Source: Sphagnum compactum
Lineage: Eukaryota > Bryophyta > Sphagnopsida > Sphagnales
Reading direction: 5' to 3'
Length of the DNA: 64,000 bases
Assembly: GCA_965153455.1 (NCBI GenBank)
Contig: OZ234501.1
Location: 558,001 to 622,000 of the forward strand
Part shown: in pieces, positions 56,989 to 64,000 of the stretch
How the letters are laid out: each line of letters starts with the position of its first letter
Position numbering within the stretch: position 1 is the first letter of the stretch
Program-made: the position numbers and the translations under genes
Notes under the pieces: model-generated
Databases searched by the model: none
What the model saw: only the letters and a program-made list of their open reading frames with translations
What the model was told of the DNA's origin: nothing

Positions 56989-57660
56989 CTAAAGTAGCCG
57001 CCACTTAACCCTAACCGAGCTATGACAAAACCCTAACCCTAGCCGCCACCAAACCCTAATCCTAGACGCTTCTTGTAGGGTCCTTGAATCAAGAGCTTTA
57101 GTTGAGCATCGATTCTTGATGTAAACCGTCATGTTCACCGTCTTGGCCCAAAACTCCAAATCAAGTCCTTGTGCACGAATCATGCTTCTAGCGCACTCCA
57201 TTATGGTTCTATTGGCTCGTTCCACAACTCCATTTTGTTGTGGTGTGTAAGGTGCACTTCTTTGTCGTTGAATTCCACATTCACGCAAAAAGTCATCAAA
57301 CTTTTTGGACACAAATTTTCCTCCATTGTTGAATCGCAATGTTTTGATCTTCATGCCGGTTTGATTATCCACCAAGGCCTTGTATGCCTTGAATTTGTCA
57401 AACACTTCTCCTTTTGCTTTCAAAAGGTAAACATGAGTTTTTCTCGAAAAGTCATCGATGAAGGTGATAAAATATCATGCTCCACCACGAGATGTGGTCT
57501 TCATCGGTCCGCACACATCACTATGCACAAGTTCCAAAAGCTTGGAAACCTTAGTTGCTTCATCTTGAGGAAAAGATGTCCTTTGATGTTTACCTTCAAT
57601 GCAAGCGTCACACACATGGTGCAATGCCACTTCTTTCAAATTCATGCCATTGACCATTGT
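56989..57660 (-). pseudogene. piece D integrase fragment
   Basis: Reads CDACIEGKHQRTSFPQDEAT, VHSDVCGPMKTTSRGGA, then KTLRFNNGGKFVSKKFDDFL (catalytic Asp replaced: FNNGG instead of SDNGG) and PQQNGVVERANRTIME. Cut at KALDSRTLQEA by the LTR junction. Loss of the second DDE Asp makes it dead. Confidence 0.8.
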
Positions 57661-57759
57661 CTACAACTTTTAAAAACTCGCCATGTTGAGGTCGTCGAGT
57701 CTTTGGTGCCAAAGTGTAGCTTTTTCATTCGAAGACTTTGCCACATTGGCACTCTCCTT

Positions 57760-58356
57760 TCAAACATTGACGTTGAGAAGATACAAGTTTTTCTCTCTAC
57801 GTGCTTCCGCCACAATGGTTCTATGGACATTGTTCACCTTGTAATCATCCTTGTCAAACTCCACTTTCATGCCTTCCAAAATGAATTTGCTAACGGAAAT
57901 GAAACTATTCTTCATTTTGGGAACATGAAGAACTTGAGTGATGGTTGCAAGCAACATTTTATCTCTTACTTGCATTGTGGCCTTGATGCTCCCTTTGCCA
58001 ATGGCCTCAAAAATGGTGTCATCTCCCATGTACACCTTTTGTGGAACAATGGATTCGTAAGTGGTGAATCACTCTCGTTCGAATGTCATGTGCTATGTTA
58101 TGTCCGAATCGATGATCCATCTGTACGTTGTATCATCATTAACACCCAAGGTGGCAACAAACATTTGTTCTTGATCTTCACAAGCTTGGTTTGCCTTTTC
58201 TTTCTCATCACTCTTTTTCTTCAAACAATTCCTCACAAAGTGTTTCGATTTCTTGTAATAAAAACAAAGCTTTTTGTTTACCTTATGAGTTTTGTTCAAC
58301 AATGCGGCATTTTTTGTACTTTCACTTTCTTTTCTTTTGGAAACCTCATGAAACAA
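57760..58356 (-). pseudogene. piece D nucleocapsid and protease
   Basis: Two frames. The first (58356-58093) has a knuckle CFYYKKSKHFVRNC with its second Cys replaced by Tyr, and RWIIDSDIT where VDSGAT is expected. The second (58035-57760) reads VYMGDD..., then HVPKMKNSFISVSKFILEGM, showing the normal uninterrupted protease-integrase join. Confidence 0.75.
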
Positions 58357-58369
58357 TCAAGCAACAATG

Positions 58370-58900
58370 AATTGAAGGTCAACATCCTTGGTGGACTTGC
58401 ACTCTAAACTCGTGACCAAGTTATCAAAACATGGGAGAACGCTCATGAGAAGTACCGTGTACTTCATCTTCAATCTTCACCTCAATGGAATGTAATTGGT
58501 CCACAAGTGCCTTCACCATGTTGATGTGGGCAAGCAAGTTTTCCCCTTCTTGCATTTTGATGGTGAAGAACCTCTTTCGAAGAAACAATTTTTTTCGATA
58601 GTCTTAGTTTCGTGGACACCACAAAGTGTCTTCCAAGCGCTTTTGACATTTTCACAATATTGAGCGTGTGCAATATTGTGCATCCGTGAGAAGTTCACAA
58701 AGTAATGCAGATGCCTTAGTTGCATTTTCGTTATAATTCGTGATTTGATCTTCATCATTCAGAATTGTTGCACTCCCGTCAACAAACTTCCAAAGCCCAT
58801 GTTTGGAAAGCATCATGCGATTCTTGAACTTCGAAAGGTGAAAGTTACCACCATCAAACTTTTCCATGACTTTCAAAGCTCCATTTGGAAGGATGACATT
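58370..58900 (-). pseudogene. piece D gag
   Basis: MKVMEKFDGGNFHLSKFKNR and later frames covering the UBN2-type gag with several frameshifts and stops. It is homologous to the gag of copies A and B along its length. Confidence 0.75.
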
Positions 58901-59421
58901 TTGTTGAACACAAATGTTAAAACAAACACTCTATGTTTTTCTATTCATATGAGTTGTAAGTGGGAAAATTTCAAGTTGAAAACCTTGCTAATGTTTGAAA
59001 ACGTCACTTGAAATCTCTCCCACTCAATTGCTATATGTCACAAAACAAACCTTTACAAGAAACCCTCAAACACCTGAAAAACTTTCTTGCACAAATACGA
59101 AATTTGACTTGAAACTTGTAACATTGGTAAAGAACTTTTTTTGACACACTTAAAACTTGAAGCTTTCAACAACTTGAAAAACCTCTCTTGTACAAACCTC
59201 TCTTGCACACACCTCAAACTTCAATGTTGAAACTTTCAACAACTCGAAGAACTTTTATTCGCACACTTTCTCAAACTTCAACGTTGAAACTCTCAACAAC
59301 TTGAAAACACTTTTCCACACTTGAGAACTTACAACACTTTGAAGAAGTATCTTCCACACCTCCCACTCACTTGGAAAAGTTGCAAGCTCCTTGTATGCCA
59401 CCAATTGGAAATGAACTCCCA

Positions 59422-59678
59422 CTCTCTTGTGAACATCTCACGGATGCCCAACTTGCACACATTCAATATTGTGACAATGTGAGAAGTGCATGGGAGGCTT
59501 TTTGCGGTGTGCATAAAGCTAAGACAATTGGTAACAAGTTGTTCCTTTGAAGGAGATTCTTCACCATCAAAATGCAAGAAGGAGATGACATGCTTGTGCA
59601 CATTAACATGGTGAAGGCCCTTGTGGACCAACTACGTTCCATCGAAGTGAACATTATGGATGAAGATGTTTACATGAC
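59422..59678 (+). pseudogene. copia piece E, gag fragment
   Basis: A plus-strand segment of gag (CEHLTDAQLAHIQYC region to VNIMDEDV) matching copy B 50508-50757, with a TGA inside (LFL*RRFF). It is joined at the left to piece D's leader and at the right to an LTR fragment on the other strand. Confidence 0.75.
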
Positions 59679-59834
59679 CACTTGACCCTAACCCTAGCCG
59701 TCACCAAACCCTAACCCTAGTAGCCAGCAAACTCTAACCCAACTACTACAAGGATGTGAATATTATTCATCCTTTTGATGAATGTGAATCACATTCACCA
59801 ACTTTGGGGATTAGAATCGAATAATATTCTAACA
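59679..59834 (-). repeat. LTR fragment, 5' part
   Basis: Reverse-complement LTR from the telomere/GCC array to the TGTTAG end, diverged (AGAATATTATTCGATTC instead of AAATACTATTCGTTTC). Confidence 0.75.
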
Positions 59835-60765
59835 GTGCATAACAATGTGTGAAGACTAATGAAAATCACATCTTGTGGTGGAGCACGAAACTTTGTCACC
59901 TTCATCAATGACTTTTCAAAACAAATTCACATCTACATTTTGAAAGCGAAAGGAAAAGTGTTTGACAAATTCAACACATGCAAGGCCTTGGTAGAATAAA
60001 TCGACATGAACAAAACCTTGCAATTCGACAATAGAGGAGAGTTTGTGTCTAAAAAGCTTGACAACTTTTTGCGTGAATGTGGAATCCAATGACAAACAAG
60101 TGTTTTGTACACACCACAATAATAGAGTTGTTGATGAACCAATAGGACTATCGTGGAATGTGATAAAAACATGATTTGTGCACGAAGATTCAACTTGGAG
60201 TTTTGGGTGAAATCGGTGAACACAATGATTTACATCTAAAATTATCGCCCAACCAAAGCTCTTGATTAAAAGACCCCACAAGATTCATGGACTAATAGAA
60301 AGCTTGATGTATTTCATTGAGAAGTTTTGGTTACAAAACATATATGCACACATTTTCGATGAAAAAAGAAGCAAATTAGAGTACAAATCCATACCTTTTG
60401 TGTTTTTAGGGTATTATGAAGGGACCAAAACATATCACTTGATGTGTGTAAAAATCAAAAGGATTATCAAAAGTCAAGATGTACTCCTTGAAAGGACAAA
60501 AGAAGTAAAAGGTGTTCATGATAATAGAACCTTTCAAGGCAAGTAGAACATGTTGTGGATAAAGCCATGAATAAGGATGATAATTGTCTATCCTTAAAGG
60601 TGACACTAGCGGAAGACAGGGAAGGTGAAAGACTACATCAATTTTCTCTTTGGAAGAAATTTTTTGAAAAAAAATTTGTTCCACCATAAGATGAAGGTTT
60701 GAATGAATCACAACAAAATGCAAGAAGAAAAAGGCCCCAAAGATAACATAAAGAGTGGCCTTGTG
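59835..60765 (+). pseudogene. copia piece F, diverged integrase fragment
   Basis: Plus strand, many stops. Recognisable segments: SCGGARNFVTFINDFSKQIH, GGEFVS-like NRGEFVSKKLDNFL, CGIQ*QTSVLYTPQ, and an open part (60262-60546) with FDEKRSKLEYKSIPFVFLGY and YEGTKTYHLMCVKIKRIIKS. Ends at KEWPCV next to an LTR. Confidence 0.75.
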
Positions 60766-60895
60766 TGTTAGAAATACTATTCGTTTTTAATTCCCAATGT
60801 TGATCATTGTGTGAAACATTCATCAAAAGGATGAATAGTATTCACATCCTTATAGTAGTTAGGTTAAGTTAAATAATGGTAGTTAGGGTTTGGAA
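60766..60895 (+). repeat. LTR fragment, first about 130 bp
   Basis: TGTTAGAAATACTATTCG onward, truncated inside the telomere-like array and abutting an LTR on the opposite strand. Confidence 0.8.
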
Positions 60896-61091
60896 TATTG
60901 GAAACAACTTGAAAACAAGCAAGAAATGCAACACTCAAGGTTCATGAAATGGAACAATTTTATTAACTAAAAGAAGATTACAAAGGTTGTATGCTTCAAA
61001 TGTTACGATCACAAAACTATGGCTTGCAACAACTAACAAAGCTTGAAGGTTCTATGTGCACTCAACAACCATGAAAGGAAAGAATGAAAGA

Positions 61092-61761
61092 AATTGCTCC
61101 ACCTTCAATTATAAAAAACAAACCCTGTGGTGGACCTCCTATCTTCAAGATCACCACCCCAATCCGCATCGCAATATCCAAGAACTTCCTTGGATGGTGT
61201 TGCACTAAATTGTAATTTCATTTGCAATGTACCTTGCAAATATCGAAAGATTCGTTTGACGGCCATCCAATGCTCCGTGTTAGGGTTCGCCATGTATTGA
61301 CTCAACACGCTTATTGGGTATGCCAAGTCGGGTCGTGACCCAACCGCTTGTTGATATGGAAATCCCTTTGATTCATCATTTCCATTCACAATCCTTTGTA
61401 ACTTCACCTTGGCATCCAATGGAACTTCAATGGGCTTACATTCCTCCATTCGAAACTGCTTCAATATTTCCTTAAGGTATTTGATTTGGTTGATGCGTAA
61501 GAGTCTTTCATCACGATTCCTTTCCACCTCCATCCCCAAAAAGAAATGCAACTCCCCGGGTCCTTCATTTCAAACTTTTGACTCAATTCCTCTTTGATTT
61601 GCAAAAGTTTGTTTTGATCGTTGCACACCAAAATGAGGTCGTCCACATAGACCACAATGAAAAACTTCACATCTCCCACTTGTGCAACGTACACATAGGA
61701 TCCGCTTCACTCTTCATAAATTCAATGCTTTTGAGAAACGCATCTAACTTTTGATTCCATG
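61092..61761 (-). pseudogene. piece G RT/RNase H fragment
   Basis: YVAQVGDVKFFIVVYVDDLI (YVDD intact), then a frameshift at KDPGSCISF, then the continuing frame HFFLGMEVERNRDERLLRIN to CDADWGGDLEDRRSTTGFVF, cut by the truncated LTR. Confidence 0.85.
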
Positions 61762-62066
61762 CCAATGGTCTTAGCTTCATGCACACCACAAAGAGCCTCC
61801 CACGCACTTCTCACATTGTCACAATATTGAATGTGTGCAAGTTGGGCATCCGTGAGATGTTCGCAAAGCAATGCAAAAGCCTTGGTCTCTTTTTCGTTAT
61901 AATCGGCCCTTGCAACTTCTTCACTTGGCAAGGTGGCACTCCCATCATCAAATTTCCAAAGCCCATGTTTGGAAAGCATCATGCGCATTTTGAACTTCCA
62001 AAGGTGAAAGTTGCCACCATCAAACTTCTCCATGACTTTCAAGGATTCCATTTGAAAAGAAGACAT
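61762..62066 (-). pseudogene. piece G gag fragment
   Basis: From MSSFQMESLKVMEKFDGGNF to LCGVHEAKTIG, nearly identical to copy B, then fused out of context to RT sequence. Confidence 0.85.
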
Positions 62067-62720
62067 TTTGAACACAAATGCTACAACAAACACTCTCAAA
62101 CTTGAAAGTTGAAGTTTTCAATAACTAAAAGAACTGTCTTCCAAACACTTTCACTTTGAAACTTGATACTTTCAAAAACAAGTTTTTCACACTTGAAAAA
62201 CTTACAACACCTTGAAGAAATCTCTTCCACACCTCTCACTCACTTGTAAGACTATTCTCTTTGCAACTTTGCAAACTAAAAGCCTTCCCTCAAAAGGAAA
62301 CTCCCTTTCTATGTTGTACAAGTAAACACTTTCAAAAAACTTAAACGAAACAAGTTTCCTAAAAACCTTTACAAGAAACTTGAAAAACTTCTCTTACACC
62401 TCAAACTTCAGTGTTGGAAACCTCAAAAACTTGAAGAACTCTCTTTCACACTTTGAACTTGAAACTTGAAACTTAAAGACTTGAAGAACACTCTTCCACA
62501 CTTAAGAACTTACAACACTTTGAAGAAGTCTCTTCCACACCTCCCACTCACTTGGAAAAGTTGCAAGCTCCTTGTATGCCACCACTTGGAAATGAACTCT
62601 CTCTCCCTTTGCAAACTAAGAACCTTGTCTCAAAAGGATTCTCTCCTTTTTCCTATGCAATACAAGCTCAAACCTTTCACTACTTCTTGTTCTAACACAA
62701 TGTCCTTTCTCTTCCTTGAT

Positions 62721-62734
62721 GTGGGCCCATAACC
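62721..62734 (-). promoter_or_regulatory. piece G half-tRNA primer-binding site
   Basis: GTGGGCCCATAACC on the plus strand, i.e. GGTTATGGGCCCAC on the element strand, immediately next to the LTR end TATTGG/CCAATA. A second, independent example of the site seen in copy B. Confidence 0.8.
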
Positions 62735-63224
62735 TATTGGAAACAACTTGAAAACAAGCAAGAAATGCAACACTCAAGGTTCATGAAATGTAACAATTGT
62801 ATTAACTAAAAGAAGATTACAAAGGTTGTATGCTTCAAATGCTACAATCATAAAACTATGGCTTGCAACAACTAACAAAGCTTGAAGGTTCTATGTGCAC
62901 TCAACAACTATGAAAGGAAAGAATGAAAGACAATTCAAAACCACTCCATTATATACTATCTCCTAACCCTGAAGTAGCCGCCACTTAACCCTAACCTAGC
63001 CGCCACCAATCCCTAACCCTAGCAGCCGCCTAACCCTAGCCGCAACCCAACCCTAAACCTAGCCGCCGCTTAACCCTAACCCTAGCCGCCGCCAAACCCT
63101 AAGTAGTCTCCACTTCTAAACCCTAACCTAACAACTACAAGGATGTGTATACTATTCATCCTTTTGATGACTGTTTAACACATTGATCAACATTGGGAAT
63201 TAGAAACGAATAGTATTTCTAACA
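62735..63224 (-). repeat. piece G 5' LTR (490 bp)
   Basis: Full LTR, minus orientation, TGTTAG at 63224 to CCAATA at 62735. The array shows small changes (e.g. AGCAGCC, AGCCGCAACC in place of AGCCGCC). Confidence 0.92.
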
Positions 63225-63723
63225 TAATGTTCACTTCGATGAAACGTAGTTGGTCCACAGGGCCTTCACCGTGTTAATGTGCACAAGCATGTCGTCACCT
63301 TCTTGCATTTTGATGGTGAAGAATCTCCTTTAAAGGAACAACTTGTTACCAATTGTCTTAGCTTCATGCACACCGTAAAGTGCTTCCCACACACTTGTCA
63401 CATTGTCACAATATTGAATGTGTGCAAGTTGGGCATCCGTGAATGTTCACAAAGCAATGCAAAAGCCTTGGTCTCTTTTTCGTTGTAATCAGCCCTTGCA
63501 ACTTCTTCATTTGGCAAGGTGGCATTCCCATCAACAAATTTTCAAAGCCCATGTTTAGAAAACATCATGCGCATTTTTAACTTCCAAAGGTGAAAGTTGC
63601 CACCATCAAACTTCTCCATGACTTTCAAGGATTCCATTTGAAAAGAAGACATTTTAGACATAAATGCTACAACAAACACTTTCTCAAAAGATCGAAAGCT
63701 GAGGAAGAAATTGTTGACACTTC
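63225..63723 (-). pseudogene. copia piece H, gag fragment and leader
   Basis: Minus strand: short leader, MSSKMSSFQ-like start near 63652 (Met-Ser-Ser-Phe), then gag through the HEAKTI and DQLRFIEVN region, with stops and indels. It abuts the 5' end of piece G's LTR at the left and another LTR at the right. Confidence 0.75.
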
Positions 63724-64000
63724 TGTTAGAAATACTATTCGTTTCTAATTCCCAATGTTGATGAATGTGTTAAACATTCATCAAAAGGATGAATAGTATA
63801 CACATCCTTGTAGTTGTTAGGTTAGGGTTTAGAAGTGGAGACTACTTAGGGTTTGGCGGCGGCTAGGGTTAGGGTTAGGCGGCAGCTAGGTTTAGGGTTT
63901 GGTGGCGGCTAGGGTTAGGCGGCGACTAGGGTTAGGGTTTGGTGGCGGCTAGGTCAGGGTTAAGTGGCGGCTACTTCAGGGTTGGGAGATAGTATATAAT
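63724..64000 (+). repeat. LTR, plus strand, cut by the window end
   Basis: TGTTAGAAATACTATTCG to the TATA region; 277 bp are visible, including the telo-box/GCC-box array. Whether it is a solo LTR or the start of a full element lies outside the window. Confidence 0.9.

Larger units (their letters stand above)
56753..59421 (-). mobile_element. copia piece D, older diverged copy
   Basis: Minus strand: leader (59421-58915), gag (about 58900-58370), nucleocapsid-protease (about 58356-57990), integrase (about 57985-57066) and a truncated 3' LTR (57065-56753). LTR and integrase are joined directly inside the telomere-like array; RT and RNase H are missing. It is clearly more diverged than A-C and lacks their two frameshift indels, so it represents the older state at those sites. 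Confidence 0.82.
60896..63224 (-). mobile_element. copia piece G, internally deleted
   Basis: Minus strand: complete 5' LTR (63224-62735), primer site, leader, start of gag (to about 61762), a direct jump to RT at AWNQKLDAF (61761), RT/RNase H to about 61092, then a truncated LTR (61091-60896). The deletion joins HEAKTIG of gag to the RT frame. It keeps the half-tRNA primer site and LTR, so it could have served as a non-autonomous template. Confidence 0.82.

Noticed and set aside
57169-58407. 412-codon plus-strand open frame
   Set aside because: It is exactly antisense to the integrase, protease and gag of copia piece D. The antisense frame stays open because of the codon composition of these genes; copies A and B show similar antisense frames.

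Overview
The window is plant nuclear DNA. Evidence: one WD40 gene split into about 14 exons with GT-AG introns, Ty1/copia and Ty3/gypsy retrotransposons with plant-type proteins, telomere-type CCCTAAA motifs, and long AT-rich stretches of decayed repeats. One gene in 64 kb, kilobase-scale introns and stacked nested retroelements suggest a large genome. A gymnosperm seems most likely and a fern is possible; neither is proven by the sequence.

Layout. 1-18.6 kb is gene-free: AT-rich DNA, a GC-richer LTR-like patch (about 4.2-5.1 kb), a degenerate tandem array with a palindromic core (5.1-6.3 kb), a duplicated 1.17 kb block of decayed retroelement coding DNA (7.6-9.7 kb), a simple-sequence tract (10.9-12.06 kb) and a short CACTA-like unit (12.89-13.00 kb). 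19.53-33.90 kb (+) is a plant AMBRA1-like WD40 gene. I reconstructed 14 exons that join in phase into an 869-residue protein; the last exon is uncertain. Its introns carry at least five copies of one dispersed repeat. 35.1-42.2 kb (+) holds decayed gypsy remnants (gag, zinc knuckles, protease, RT, RNase H).

42.67-64.0 kb is a nest of one copia family, with at least eight pieces (A-H here) in both orientations. Copy A (-) is nearly complete but has lost its 5' LTR and is split by a solo LTR flanked by AGGTT. Copy C (+) is deleted and interrupted by copy B (+), a full-length 5574-bp element with 490-bp LTRs flanked by ATTTG. Pieces D-H are older or rearranged.

The family has several unusual traits. 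Its primer-binding site directly abuts the LTR and matches the anticodon region of initiator tRNA-Met (half-tRNA priming, as in Drosophila copia, Ty5 and Osser), not the tRNA 3' end. LTRs end TG...TA. The U3 has a tandem array of telo-boxes alternating with GCC-boxes just upstream of the TATA box. Copies A and B share two compensating frameshifts that put the nucleocapsid-protease segment in a different frame from gag and integrase-RT. Copy B also has a nonsense codon and YVDN instead of YVDD in RT, so it should not move by itself.
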